Part shown: piece by piece, positions 55,708-64,000 of the stretch
Position numbering within the stretch: the first letter of the stretch is position 1
Layout: every line of letters begins with the position of its first letter
DNA from: Elusimicrobiales bacterium
GTDB taxonomy: Bacteria > Elusimicrobiota > Elusimicrobia > Elusimicrobiales > UBA9959
DNA: 64,000 bases
NCBI GenBank assembly: GCA_028713125.1
Contig: JAQTOU010000007.1
Location: 1 to 64,000 of the forward strand
Direction of reading: 5' to 3'
Notes under the pieces: generated by a model
Told to the model about the DNA's origin: nothing
What the model saw: only the letters and a program-made list of their open reading frames with translations
The model's database searches: none
Position numbers and translations under genes: made by a program

Positions 55708-57468
55708 ATGACGGCCTTCAATTACCCTGACTCTTTCGACGTGCTGGTGATCGGCGCGGGACACGCCGGGTGCGAAGCCGCCCTGGCCGCCGCGCGCATG
55801 GGCGCGCGCACGCTGCTCCTCACCCAGGACCTGGACGCCATCGGGCTCATGCCCTGCAACCCCTCCATTGGAGGAGTTGGGAAAGGCCAGTTGGTTCGCG
55901 AGATAGACGCTCTCGGCGGAGAAATGGGCAAAGCTACCGATCTTTCCATGCTCAGCTGCCATATGCTGAACACCTCCAAAGGCGCGGCGGTGCGTTCGCC
56001 GCGCGCGCAGTGCGACAAGAAGATGTACCAGGCAGCGATGAAGCGCGCGCTGGAGCGGGAGCCCAACCTCCGGGTAGTACAGGACGAAGCGGCGCGGATC
56101 CTCACTAAGGGCCGAAAAGCGGCGGGAGTCCTGACAGCCCGAAATACCCGCTATAACTCCAGGACCGTGATCCTTACCGCCGGAACTTTCCTGCGCGGCA
56201 TCATCCATATAGGCATGGACTCGTTCCCGGGCGGCAGATACAACCACCCGCCTTCGAACCTGCTCTCAAAAAGCCTGTCCGGCCTGGGCCTCAAGCTGGG
56301 CCGGCTCAAGACCGGCACGCCGATGCGCCTGCACGCGCGCGGCATAGATTTCTCCAAGTGCGTACGCCAGGACCCGGATTCTCCGGCGGCGCCATTCTCT
56401 CACTTCACCGCCGAAATTAAAAATACCCTGCTGCCCTGCTGGATAACCCGCACCGGGAGCGCCACCGCGGAAGTAATAAAGGCCGGCCTGCACCGCTCCC
56501 CGCTTTACAGCGGCAAGATCAAATCGACGGGTCCCCGCTACTGCCCGTCGATTGAGGATAAAGTGGTGAAGTTCCCGCACCACGGCGCGCACCATCTCTT
56601 CCTCGAGCCCGAGGGGTTCAGCACCGAGGAATATTATGTGAACGGGCTGTCCACCAGCCTGCCCGAGGAAGTGCAGGTCGCCATCGTGCGCTCCGTCCCC
56701 GGGCTCGAAAAGGCCGAAATAATGCGCGCCGGGTACGCGATTGAGTATGATTACTCCGACCCCTGCCAGCTCGACTACACGCTTGAGACGCGCGCGCTGA
56801 CCGGGTTTTACATGGCCGGGCAGGTGAACGGGACTACCGGCTACGAAGAGGCGGCCGGCCAGGGCCTCGTCGCTGGCATCAACGCCGCTCTGAAAGTTTC
56901 CGGCCGGGAGCCGCTGGTGCTGCGCCGGGACGAGGGATATCTCGGCGTTATGATCGACGACCTGGTCTCCAAAGGCGTGGACGAGCCGTATCGGATCTTT
57001 ACTTCGCGCGCCGAATTCAGGCTCCTGCTCAGGACCGACAACGCCGACCTGAGGCTGGCGCCGCGCGGCTTCGCTCTGGGGCTCCTGGACCCGGCGCTTA
57101 AGGAAAATTTCGAGGCCTACCGCGCCGCCGCGGAAACCATCCTGGCCGGGGGCAAGCCGGCGAAGCTTCCGCCGGGGCCCTGGACGATGGAAAAGGCCCG
57201 GGCTACTTCAGCGATAGAAAAGATCTACGCCATGTACGTCCAGCGCAACCGCAAAGAAGCCGAGAAGATGAAAAAATTCGAGCACCTGCGCATCCCCCCG
57301 GATTTCAGCTACGCCTCCGCGAAGGCCCTGCCTAACGAAGCGAGGCATAAGCTCGAGAAGAACCGGCCGCTTTCGCTGGCGCAGGCCGGCAGGATACCAG
57401 GCATCACCCCCGCCGACGTGCAGCTGCTCTGGGTCCTGCTCGAGAAGCGCAAAGGAGGCCGACCATGA
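55708..57468 (+). CDS. mnmG: tRNA uridine 5-carboxymethylaminomethyl modification enzyme MnmG
   Basis: FAD-dependent partner of MnmE. The 586-residue protein has the FAD motif VIGAGHAGCEAALAAARMG, the CNPSIGGVGKGQLVREIDALGG signature, GQVNGTTGYEEAAGQG and a helical C-terminus. It is somewhat shorter than the usual 620 residues. It starts four bases after the YIP1-like gene and overlaps rsmG as ATGA. Confidence 0.96.
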   Translation: MTAFNYPDSFDVLVIGAGHAGCEAALAAARMGARTLLLTQDLDAIGLMPCNPSIGGVGKGQLVREIDALGGEMGKATDLSMLSCHMLNTSKGAAVRSPRAQCDKKMYQAAMKRALEREPNLRVVQDEAARILTKGRKAAGVLTARNTRYNSRTVILTAGTFLRGIIHIGMDSFPGGRYNHPPSNLLSKSLSGLGLKLGRLKTGTPMRLHARGIDFSKCVRQDPDSPAAPFSHFTAEIKNTLLPCWITRTGSATAEVIKAGLHRSPLYSGKIKSTGPRYCPSIEDKVVKFPHHGAHHLFLEPEGFSTEEYYVNGLSTSLPEEVQVAIVRSVPGLEKAEIMRAGYAIEYDYSDPCQLDYTLETRALTGFYMAGQVNGTTGYEEAAGQGLVAGINAALKVSGREPLVLRRDEGYLGVMIDDLVSKGVDEPYRIFTSRAEFRLLLRTDNADLRLAPRGFALGLLDPALKENFEAYRAAAETILAGGKPAKLPPGPWTMEKARATSAIEKIYAMYVQRNRKEAEKMKKFEHLRIPPDFSYASAKALPNEARHKLEKNRPLSLAQAGRIPGITPADVQLLWVLLEKRKGGRP

Positions 57469-58136
57469 ACGACGCCGTGACCAAAACTCTCCAGGACTGG
57501 GGCCTGCAGCTTACCGAGGAAAGCCTGCGCAAGCTGGAGATCTTCTCGGCGGCGCTTAAAGAGAAGAACGCCGTACAGAACCTGGTCTCCGAGAAGGATA
57601 TGCCGCAGCTTTGGGAGCGCCATATGCTGGACTCGCTGGCCGCGGCGCCGCTGCTGCGCCGCAGCCTCAAGCCCGGCGCGCTCATAGCCGACGCCGGCTC
57701 CGGCGCAGGCTTCCCCGGCCTGGCCCTCGCCGCGGCGCTCCAGGAATTCAATTTCCAGCTGCTCGATTCCCGCATCAGGCGCTGCGACTTCCTCGGCGAA
57801 GCCGCCGCCGCGATGGGCGCCCGCAACGCCGCGGTCTTCAACCGGCGGGTCGGCGAGGGGGGCCCAGGCTCCGAGCAGCGCTACGCGGCCGTTACCGAGC
57901 GCGCGATGGGACAGCTTGAAAACATACTGCCTCAATGCTTAAATATACTGAGCAAGGGCGGGCTCTTCCTGGCCTGGCAGAGCGCGGCCCAGCTGGCGCA
58001 GCCCAGGCCAGCCGTGGAAGCTGCCCTGGCTAAGGCCGGGGGGGAGCTTGCGGAAACCTTACCATACAGGCTGCCGGGAGAGCAGGAAGACCGCTATATA
58101 CTCGTTTTTAGAAAGCAGGTGAGAGGGGGCCGCTAG
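57465..58136 (+). CDS. rsmG: 16S rRNA 7-methylguanosine-527 methyltransferase RsmG
   Basis: A 223-residue SAM-dependent methyltransferase. The motif IADAGSGAGFPGLALA binds SAM; NLVSEKDMPQLWERHMLDSLA precedes it. AAAGGAGG lies before the ATG, which overlaps the mnmG stop codon. It is the usual mnmG partner. Confidence 0.95.
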   Translation: MNDAVTKTLQDWGLQLTEESLRKLEIFSAALKEKNAVQNLVSEKDMPQLWERHMLDSLAAAPLLRRSLKPGALIADAGSGAGFPGLALAAALQEFNFQLLDSRIRRCDFLGEAAAAMGARNAAVFNRRVGEGGPGSEQRYAAVTERAMGQLENILPQCLNILSKGGLFLAWQSAAQLAQPRPAVEAALAKAGGELAETLPYRLPGEQEDRYILVFRKQVRGGR

Positions 58137-58143
58137 GAAACTT

Positions 58144-58704
58144 ATGCATATACTTAATTATTATTTCACGCCGTTCGCCGTCATACTGATATTCTTCGCC
58201 ATCTTCTTCTCCGAGCCGGAGCGGTCCGTTACCTACGCCTCCTTCGGCATACTGGCCGCGGCTTTCGTCGCGACTTACTGGCTGGGCAAGAACGTGTACC
58301 GCTTCATGCGCTGGAGCCGCCACATCCGCGCCGTGACCGTCTGGATAAACCTGGTAGTCAGCGCCGCCCTGTTCTACCTGCTCTCCTCGTACTGGGCCCC
58401 GATGTGGCTGCTCTTCCTGACCGCCCCGGCCGCCAGCGCGATGTACATGAAGAAATGGCAGGTCTTCGCCACCGCCGTCGCCTCCTCGGCGATAATGATG
58501 GGTATCTATCTCTATAAGGGCGTAGCTTTCGCGATGATGGATGAGTCGGGCGGGGTAACCCTGGCGGCCGCCCTGAAGCAGGCTCTGGACAATTCCCAGA
58601 TCTGGGGGATGGCGCTTACCCAGGCCGTCTTCATAATCTTTTTTTCGATGTTCACTTCGGCCATGGCCGAGATGATAGTGAAAGTGAGGGACTCTAACAG
58701 GTAG
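58144..58704 (+). CDS. Membrane protein of unknown function
   Basis: A 186-residue protein with about five predicted TM helices and a short charged tail (MIVKVRDSNR). I do not recognise a family. It follows rsmG by seven bases, so it is probably in the same transcript. Confidence 0.65.
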   Translation: MHILNYYFTPFAVILIFFAIFFSEPERSVTYASFGILAAAFVATYWLGKNVYRFMRWSRHIRAVTVWINLVVSAALFYLLSSYWAPMWLLFLTAPAASAMYMKKWQVFATAVASSAIMMGIYLYKGVAFAMMDESGGVTLAAALKQALDNSQIWGMALTQAVFIIFFSMFTSAMAEMIVKVRDSNR

Positions 58705-58772
58705 GTAAAAGCGGTCAGGCGCCCGGCTAAGTCACGCCTGCGCCCGATCCCTGCTACTGACATCCTGCCGCG

Positions 58773-59891
58773 ATGGACATACTTCATAAACTTCGCATAC
58801 TCTTCTGGGGCCTTGTGATAGGCCTCTGGGGACTTTTCATGTACCAGTACATGAGCGAGGATATGTCCTCACTGAAGAGCTTCAAGATCGGGAAGAACCC
58901 TTTATCCTCAAGCTCCGAGCCCCGCCCGACCCTGCATAAATATCCCATCCCCGCCCCTTTCGTCCCGCAGCAGCCGCAGGGAGCGGCCCCGCAGCAGCCC
59001 GGACCGGCGCCCAAGCCCCAGAGCTCGCTTAATTTGGTCGAAGCCGGCGACGTCAAGGACGTGGTCAGCACGCCCCTGATCCCAGAGCACGCGGCCGGGG
59101 AAAAAGCCGCCGCGCCGAACGAAGCGGAGGAGGGGAACTACCCGGCGGCCCCGGCCGGCTTCGCGATGAAGGTGACGCAGCATTTCGTTGTTTACGAGGA
59201 GGGCGCGGAAGTTTCCGAACAGCTTTACGAAACGCTCGAGTCGCTGCACGGCAATATCATGCTCGACCTGGTGGCCTTCTCGCCCTGGACGCGCGAAAAG
59301 AAAGTCTATATCTATTATTCCCAGACCCCCGAGGCTTACCGCCGCCTCACGGGCCGCCCCAACTGGTCGGGCGGCGCGGCCTCGCTCAGCGAGCGCAAGA
59401 TCTACGTCTACAAAAGCGACGAGGCCTTCGGCATCCTGGCGCACGAGCTGACCCATATTTATTTCGACAGTTTCTTCCCGGCCTCCAACCCCAGCCCCCT
59501 CTGGCTGAGCGAAGGCATAGCCACCTACATCCAGTCGGAGCGCGGCTATTCGACGCCCAACTGGCTGGAGCAGAACCTGAAGCTGCTCGAGGGCGGCAGC
59601 GGCTTCAAGCTGAACGACCTGGTGCGCATCGAGGACATGCACGGGGCGGACGAGGACAATGTGCGGCTATGGTACGCGCAGTCCTACAGCGTGGTGCGCT
59701 TCCTGATGAAGCTGAAGGCGGGCAACGCCTTTTATACCTTCTGCAAAAAACTGCGCGAGGGCAACCCTGCCCACCAGGCGCTGTACCAGGCTTACGGCAT
59801 GCCGTACAACAAGCTTACCTCGCTCGAATACGCCTGGCGCTACGACCTGAAGACCGGCAAGATCGCCGGGATAAATACCATAAGGCAGTGA
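58773..59891 (+). CDS. Membrane-anchored gluzincin-like metallopeptidase
   Basis: A 372-residue protein with one N-terminal TM helix (residues 9-28), a Pro/Ala/Gln-rich linker (about 45-130) and a C-terminal peptidase-MA-type domain. The zinc motif is HELTH (His224, Glu225, His228), and the third ligand is probably Glu247 in WLSEGIATYIQ. The following helix WYAQSYSVVRFLMKLK is also typical. The active site should face the periplasm. It is the last gene before the dcw promoter and might act on the envelope; the substrate is unknown. Confidence 0.82.
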   Translation: MDILHKLRILFWGLVIGLWGLFMYQYMSEDMSSLKSFKIGKNPLSSSSEPRPTLHKYPIPAPFVPQQPQGAAPQQPGPAPKPQSSLNLVEAGDVKDVVSTPLIPEHAAGEKAAAPNEAEEGNYPAAPAGFAMKVTQHFVVYEEGAEVSEQLYETLESLHGNIMLDLVAFSPWTREKKVYIYYSQTPEAYRRLTGRPNWSGGAASLSERKIYVYKSDEAFGILAHELTHIYFDSFFPASNPSPLWLSEGIATYIQSERGYSTPNWLEQNLKLLEGGSGFKLNDLVRIEDMHGADEDNVRLWYAQSYSVVRFLMKLKAGNAFYTFCKKLREGNPAHQALYQAYGMPYNKLTSLEYAWRYDLKTGKIAGINTIRQ

Positions 59892-60060
59892 CCTCTGGCG
59901 GCGAAACCCGCGGCCGCCTGACAATATATAACCTCGCTTTTTTCCTCTTTCCTATTCCTTATATATAGCGGTTGACAAATATCAAGCTGTTTTTAGGCTT
60001 GTTCTGGCACCCTCATTTAATAAAATACGCCGTTAGAATAAGCGTTTTTTTTCACAGGTA

Positions 60061-60089
60061 TTGACAAGATAGGGGGGTTACTGTATACT
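60061..60089 (+). promoter_or_regulatory. Near-consensus promoter of the mraZ/dcw operon
   Basis: TTGACA (60061-60066), a 17-base spacer and TATACT (60084-60089); predicted start about 60096. A second TTGACA at 59972-59977 has only a weak -10. Between 59892 and 60060 I see only a possible weak hairpin with a T8 run (60022-60052). Confidence 0.75.
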
Positions 60090-60096
60090 TGGTTTC

Positions 60097-60136
60097 AGTG
60101 GTGGGAAGTGGTTAACAGTGTTTTATAGTGGCTAAT
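60097..60136 (+). promoter_or_regulatory. MraZ-box array: four 10-bp direct repeats
   Basis: AGTG begins at 60097, 60107, 60117 and 60127; three repeats read AGTGG and one AGTGT. The exact 10-base period and GTGG core match the known MraZ operator, and the array starts at the predicted transcription start, so bound MraZ would repress the dcw operon including its own gene. Confidence 0.8.
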
Positions 60137-60183
60137 TAATGTTGTAAACTGTAGAAGCGCAAAGAACAGATTTAATTAAGATC

Positions 60184-60633
60184 ATGAGCTCACTTTACGG
60201 AGAATACGAATACGTGATGGACGCGAAAAGCCGCGTCTTCGTTCCTTCGCGTTTCCGCGACGAGCTCCGCAAGGAAGAGAAGAACTATTTCATGCTCAGT
60301 ATCGGCCTGGACCATTGCCTGTATATTTTTCTCCCGTCGAAGTGGGAAGAACTTATAGCCAACAATATGGAAATTTTCAAGTCCGAGAACAAAGAGGACG
60401 AGCGCGCTTTCAAGCGCTTCTTCTTCGGCAATGCCGCGGAAGCTCAGCTGGACGACCAGGGCAGAATTTTAGTGCCGCAGAATCAGAAGACGTACGCTTC
60501 TCTGAAGAAGGACATACTGATACGCGGCGTGGGCAATAAGGCTGAAATATGGGATGCGCAGGCTTGGACAAAATACAAAAAAGACGTAATGGGGCCCTCG
60601 GTGGAAAAGTTCAGCAAGATCTTCGACCTATGA
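60184..60633 (+). CDS. mraZ: Transcriptional regulator MraZ
   Basis: A 149-residue dcw-cluster repressor with two SpoVT-AbrB-like halves. N-terminal YEYVMDAKSRVFVPSRFRDEL and the second-half DDQGRILVPQNQKTYASL show the DxKGRixvP-type signature twice. It heads the cluster and is preceded by its own operator array. Its stop overlaps the rsmH start (ATGA). Confidence 0.95.
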   Translation: MSSLYGEYEYVMDAKSRVFVPSRFRDELRKEEKNYFMLSIGLDHCLYIFLPSKWEELIANNMEIFKSENKEDERAFKRFFFGNAAEAQLDDQGRILVPQNQKTYASLKKDILIRGVGNKAEIWDAQAWTKYKKDVMGPSVEKFSKIFDL

Positions 60634-61514
60634 CGGAGTATTCACACGTTTCCGTCCTGGCCGCAGAGACAGTCAACCTGCTGATAACCGAAAAGAAGGG
60701 GACCTACGTCGACGCGACGCTGGGGATGGGCGGCCATACCGCGTGCCTCCTCAACGCCCTCCCGCCGGAAGCCAGCGTGCTGGGGATAGACTGGGACCCG
60801 GAAATGGCGGGGGTCGCGGCGAACAATCTCAAGCCCTTCGGCGACCGCGTAAAGATAGCCCAGGGCAATTTCGCCAATATCGACGAGATCGTGACGCGCG
60901 AGGGGATACGCTCGCTTTCGGGCGTACTGTTCGACCTCGGGATCTCCTCGCTGCACTTCGACAAGCCCTCCCGCGGCTTCAGCCTGAAGCACGACGGGCC
61001 GCTGGACATGCGCATCAACCCGGACAACCCGCTTACCGCCTACACCATCATCAACCAGTGGCCGTACGAGCAGATAGAGCACCTGATCCGCATCTGCGGC
61101 GAGCGCCATTCAAGGCGCCTGGCCCGCGCGATCCTCGAATCCCGCCGCGTGAAGCCGCTGGAAACCACCGCGGAGCTGACCGCGCTGATAGAGCGCGTGG
61201 CGCCGGCCAGGGGGGAGAAGATCCACCCGGCCACCAAGACCTTCCTGGCGCTGCGGGTCGCGGTCAATTACGAATTCGACAACCTCACCCGCGGCATCCA
61301 GAAAGTGATGCCGCTGCTCAAGCCGGGCGCCCGGATGGGGATAATAACTTTTCACTCACTGGAAGACCGCATCGTGAAAGAGACCTTCCGCCTGATGGCC
61401 AATATGGGCGGCTGGCAGCTGGTGACAAGGAAGCCGGTTAAGCCCTCCGAGGAGGAGATAGCCTCCAACAAGAGGGCGCGCAGCGCGAAGCTTAGGGTTA
61501 TAGAAAAGCTGTAA
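60630..61514 (+). CDS. rsmH: 16S rRNA N4-methylcytidine-1402 methyltransferase RsmH
   Basis: A 294-residue SAM methyltransferase. Start at 60630 (MTEYSHVSVLAAETVNLL), overlapping the mraZ stop. Motifs: DATLGMGGHT (SAM), LFDLGISSLHFD, RGFSLKHDGPLDMR and ITFHSLEDRIVKETFR. Its place after mraZ is canonical. Confidence 0.96.
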   Translation: MTEYSHVSVLAAETVNLLITEKKGTYVDATLGMGGHTACLLNALPPEASVLGIDWDPEMAGVAANNLKPFGDRVKIAQGNFANIDEIVTREGIRSLSGVLFDLGISSLHFDKPSRGFSLKHDGPLDMRINPDNPLTAYTIINQWPYEQIEHLIRICGERHSRRLARAILESRRVKPLETTAELTALIERVAPARGEKIHPATKTFLALRVAVNYEFDNLTRGIQKVMPLLKPGARMGIITFHSLEDRIVKETFRLMANMGGWQLVTRKPVKPSEEEIASNKRARSAKLRVIEKL

Positions 61515-61536
61515 AGCGGAACTATAAGGAGGCACT

Positions 61537-61707
61537 ATGTATCCTGAAAACATCCTCAAGGTTGGCGCCAAGTTCAACAAGCTCATCCACGGCAAGTCGG
61601 CCAGGACGAAGTTCAACGGGCTTAAGGCTTCGATGAACCCCACCAAGATCTTCTACCTCTGGGAGAAGCACGGGATAAAGCGGATAGAACTGTTCAGCAT
61701 GGAATAA
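61537..61707 (+). CDS. 56-residue protein of unknown function in the dcw cluster
   Basis: A short ORF with an excellent ribosome-binding site (AAGGAGG, five bases before ATG), lying in the 220-base gap between rsmH and the ftsL-like gene. The product is basic and soluble (MYPENILKVGAKFNKLIHGK, then ... KIFYLWEKHGIKRIELFSME). I do not recognise it. The strong ribosome site and conserved operon position suggest a real gene, perhaps a lineage-specific division factor. Confidence 0.7.
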   Translation: MYPENILKVGAKFNKLIHGKSARTKFNGLKASMNPTKIFYLWEKHGIKRIELFSME

Positions 61708-61731
61708 ACTACTTTTGGAAGGACAACACAA

Positions 61732-62067
61732 ATGCTTAAGAAGACAAGGAACCTGAGGCTGGCGGCGCTCGTAGGAATCTGCATGGTGGGCTTTTTGTTC
61801 GCCTGGCAGAACGTGCAGGCCCTGAAATACGGGTACAGCATCGAGAAGATACGCCGGGAGATAAAAGACCTGGAGAGCGCCAACACCTACCTGAAGAAGG
61901 AAATACAGGCTTCCCTGTCGCCGGAGAAACTGGAGGCCGAGGCAGTGAAGCTCGGCATGGTTTACCCGGAGCCCGGCGCCGTCGTCATCCTGGACGGCCC
62001 GCCGGCAGCGGCCAAGGCGGGCCGGGGCTGGCTGGCTAAGCTTTTCAATTTCAATAAGGCATCGTAA
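61732..62067 (+). CDS. ftsL: FtsL/DivIC-like cell-division protein
   Basis: A 111-residue bitopic protein: short cytoplasmic N-terminus, one TM helix (about residues 11-27), then a coiled coil (YSIEKIRREIKDLESANTYLKKEI) and the LGMVYPEPGAVV pattern typical of FtsL/septum-formation initiators. The position between rsmH and ftsI is canonical. The C-terminal GPPAAAKAGRGW tail is additional. Confidence 0.85.
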   Translation: MLKKTRNLRLAALVGICMVGFLFAWQNVQALKYGYSIEKIRREIKDLESANTYLKKEIQASLSPEKLEAEAVKLGMVYPEPGAVVILDGPPAAAKAGRGWLAKLFNFNKAS

Positions 62068-62178
62068 AGCCGCCGCCTCCGCCGGGAGAGTACATGGCGG
62101 ATACAAACAACCTCAGGAATCTGTTCGACAGAATCCCCGTCCACGGGGAATCCGGCTTCGCCCGGGTGGCAGCCGTTC

Positions 62179-63870
62179 ATGATAGCTCAAACCTTAAAAA
62201 AAAGAATACAGATCTGCGCCGGTATAGCCGCGCTTCCGGCCTTTCTGATCTGCGCCAGGCTGTTCTGGCTTCAGACTTTTCGTCACGAAAATCTTTCCGC
62301 TACCGCTTCTAAGGAGTTCAACAGGACCGTATCCGAAATAGGGCCCCGGGGCCGCGTCTTCGGCGCCTCCGGCGACCTGCTGGCCGAGTCGATAATGGCC
62401 TGGGACGCCGGGCTTTTCAAGAAAGACATGAACGAGCCCGCCCGGGCCGTCGCCGACCTTGCCCGCATACTTTCATTGCCTCCTTCTTTCCGGGAAAAAT
62501 TCCGGAAAGCCAAAAATTTCGTCCCGCTGAAAAGGGGCCTGGACAGACAGACTTACGAGCGCGTCAAAGCCCTTAACCTGAAAGGCGTGGTCCTGGACCC
62601 GGTGCAGAGCCGCTATTACCCTTCCGGAGATCTCGCCAGGAGCATAATAGGCGTTACCCGCGAAGATAAGGGGCTCACCGGGATAGAACTTCTTTACGAC
62701 AAGGTCCTCAGCGGCCGCGTCAGCAGGCGCGAGGTGGTGCGCGACGCCTCCGGCCGCGTGATCTTCCAGGCCAAAGAAGAGGAGTCCCGGCCCCGGGACC
62801 TGCATCTTACCATCGACAAGAACATCCAGTATTTCGCCCAGGAGGCCTTGCGCAAAGCGGTGGAGAAGAGCCGGGCGGACCTTGGCATGGCATTAGTGCA
62901 GGACCCCCGGAGCGGGCGTATCCTGGCAATGACCTCCTGGCCCCTGGACCTGGAAAAGATAGAGTCGGTCGAGTGGGTCTACGAGCCCGGCTCCACCTTT
63001 AAATCCGTGACCCTGGCCGCCGCGCTTGAAAAAGGCATCGTAAGCGAGAACTCCACGTTCTTCTGCGAGAACGGGGCCTGGGCCTTCAACAGCAAGGTAA
63101 CCCTGCATGACCACGAGCCCGAACAGACGCTCACTCTTTCCGGGGTAATAGAGCGTTCATCCAACATCGGCACCGCCAAGATAGGCCTCAAGCTCGGCGT
63201 CAAGGATTTTTATCTTTACACCAAAGCCTTCGGCTTCGGGGCGAAGTCGGGGCTTGGCTTCGTCGGGGAATCCGCAGGCATCCTGCGGCCGCTGGAGCGC
63301 TTCAAGCAGATAGACCTGGCCGTGGGCTCTTACGGGCACGGCATCGGCGCCACGCCGCTCCAGGTGATAAACGCCTATTCCGCCATCGCGAACGGCGGCA
63401 GGCTTTACGAGCCGCGCCTGGTGGAGAAGATAACCGAATTCGAGGGGGAGGAAGTGTTCAAGAGCGAGCCGGCCGTGATCAGGCAGGTCATCAGCCCGGG
63501 CATCTCCGGACGCGTCAAGGCGATACTCCGGGCCGTGGTGGTAAAAGGCACCGGCAAGCCGGCGGACGTACCGGGATATTCCATCGCGGGCAAGACGGGG
63601 ACTTCGGAGAAGATAGACCCGGTGACCGGCAAGTATCAGAAAGGCAAGAGCGTAGCCTCCTTCGCGGGCTTCTTCCCGGTGCCGGAGCCGCAATACACCA
63701 TCCTGGTGGTCCTGGATAACCCTAAAGGCCGGACCTACGGCGGAGAAACGGCCGCCCCGGCCTTCCGCGAAATAGCCGGGAAGATAATTAACCTCAGGGG
63801 CCTGAAACCGGATCTGCCGCTGCCCCGGCAGGGAAAGGAGCCGGAGGCCGCCCTTCCGGTGTCGGATTGA
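62179..63870 (+). CDS. ftsI: Class B penicillin-binding protein (FtsI)
   Basis: Septal peptidoglycan transpeptidase, 563 residues. One N-terminal TM helix, PBP dimerisation domain (GPRGRVFGASGDLLAESI), then a transpeptidase domain with STFK in EPGSTFKSVTL, SSN, and KTGTS in AGKTGTSEK. No PASTA domain. No good Shine-Dalgarno sequence precedes ATG 62179. The 111 bases before it hold a different open frame from 62094 that I regard as doubtful. Confidence 0.94.
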   Translation: MIAQTLKKRIQICAGIAALPAFLICARLFWLQTFRHENLSATASKEFNRTVSEIGPRGRVFGASGDLLAESIMAWDAGLFKKDMNEPARAVADLARILSLPPSFREKFRKAKNFVPLKRGLDRQTYERVKALNLKGVVLDPVQSRYYPSGDLARSIIGVTREDKGLTGIELLYDKVLSGRVSRREVVRDASGRVIFQAKEEESRPRDLHLTIDKNIQYFAQEALRKAVEKSRADLGMALVQDPRSGRILAMTSWPLDLEKIESVEWVYEPGSTFKSVTLAAALEKGIVSENSTFFCENGAWAFNSKVTLHDHEPEQTLTLSGVIERSSNIGTAKIGLKLGVKDFYLYTKAFGFGAKSGLGFVGESAGILRPLERFKQIDLAVGSYGHGIGATPLQVINAYSAIANGGRLYEPRLVEKITEFEGEEVFKSEPAVIRQVISPGISGRVKAILRAVVVKGTGKPADVPGYSIAGKTGTSEKIDPVTGKYQKGKSVASFAGFFPVPEPQYTILVVLDNPKGRTYGGETAAPAFREIAGKIINLRGLKPDLPLPRQGKEPEAALPVSD

Positions 63871-63928
63871 GCGAAAAAAGCCGGGCCCGGCTGTTCCGGA
63901 GCCGCCTCAAATTTTCTATCATTTAACG

Positions 63929-64000
63929 ATGAAGCTGTCCCGCATACTGGAGAATTCCGGAATAAAACATTCCGGGGCGGACCCTGACATAACCGCCGTC
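63929..64000 (+). CDS. murE: Start of murE (UDP-MurNAc-tripeptide synthetase), cut by window end
   Basis: Only 24 codons are visible (MKLSRILENSGIKHSGADPD...). The KLSxxL opening and the place directly after ftsI are those of MurE; the remaining sequence is outside the window, so the call rests on synteny and this opening. Confidence 0.6.
   Translation, partial: MKLSRILENSGIKHSGADPDITAV

Noticed and set aside
62094-62312. 72-residue frame before and into ftsI (MADTNNLRNLFDRIP...)
   Set aside because: It has a weak GGGAGA site but overlaps the ftsI TM segment for over 130 bases in another frame and matches nothing I know; its first 28 codons might still be a remnant.

Overview
The window is 64 kb of high-GC, gene-dense bacterial chromosome. 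I see no transposase, phage gene or CRISPR array. The cell looks like a Gram-negative (diderm) anaerobe or facultative anaerobe: it has an Omp85-type barrel, a predicted outer-membrane DUF3570 protein, class B PBP/dcw genes, a eukaryote-like citrate synthase, an archaeal-type ProS and a molybdenum-hydroxylase catabolic operon. The gene order (rpsB-tsf-pyrH-frr-uppS-cdsA-dxr-rseP-ispG-proS) and composition remind me of Elusimicrobiota. That placement is an inference from memory, not a measured phylogeny.

Layout. 1-8357 (+): 3' part of citrate synthase, an Ldh2-type dehydrogenase, a CAU tRNA, greA, a PilB/GspE ATPase, an aspartokinase and three genes of unknown function. 8359-9753 (+): a hydantoinase/dihydropyrimidinase. 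10080-17317 (-): the rimP-nusA-infB-rbfA-nrnA-truB-ribF operon with a possible attenuator in its leader. 17843-27246 (-): a catabolic operon containing a cyclase-family hydrolase, a three-subunit molybdenum hydroxylase, a nitrilase-family amidase, and DUF2877, FdrA and DUF1116 (the AllH/AllF/AllG-type carbamoyltransferase set). FdrA is frameshifted as read. 27374-38501 (-): a PAS/Cys protein and the rpsB-to-proS operon. 38640-42123 (-): DUF4266-DUF3570-ApbE-CcdA-TlpA, an envelope redox/flavin cassette. 42242-45804 (+): nadE, an Omp85-type barrel and a NUDIX hydrolase. 45819-49440 (-): recO, glyQ, glyS. 49949-58704 (+): rpmH-rnpA-yidD-yidC-khpB-mnmE-(YIP1-like)-mnmG-rsmG and a membrane protein, followed by an anchored gluzincin-like peptidase at 58773-59891. 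60061-64000 (+): an mraZ-led dcw cluster (mraZ, rsmH, a 56-aa unknown, ftsL-like, ftsI, start of murE).

The most unusual material is non-coding. Four intergenic loci (9754-10079, 17451-17842, 21654-21767, 49531-49870) carry six full copies and one partial copy of a dyad-symmetric element. Long outer stems differ between copies but keep complementarity through compensatory changes, and a short hairpin with the core CAC-GGT-GTG is conserved near one end. Three of the four loci abut stop codons. This looks like an undescribed family of structured RNA or mobile palindromic elements.

Other points of note are two tandem sequences in the DUF3570 protein that resemble ApbE flavinylation sites, a run of promoters whose predicted start site falls on or within a few bases of the start codon (leaderless transcripts), four 10-bp-spaced MraZ boxes, a secreted protein with an M49-like HExxGH motif, and a small conserved-looking ORF inside the dcw cluster.
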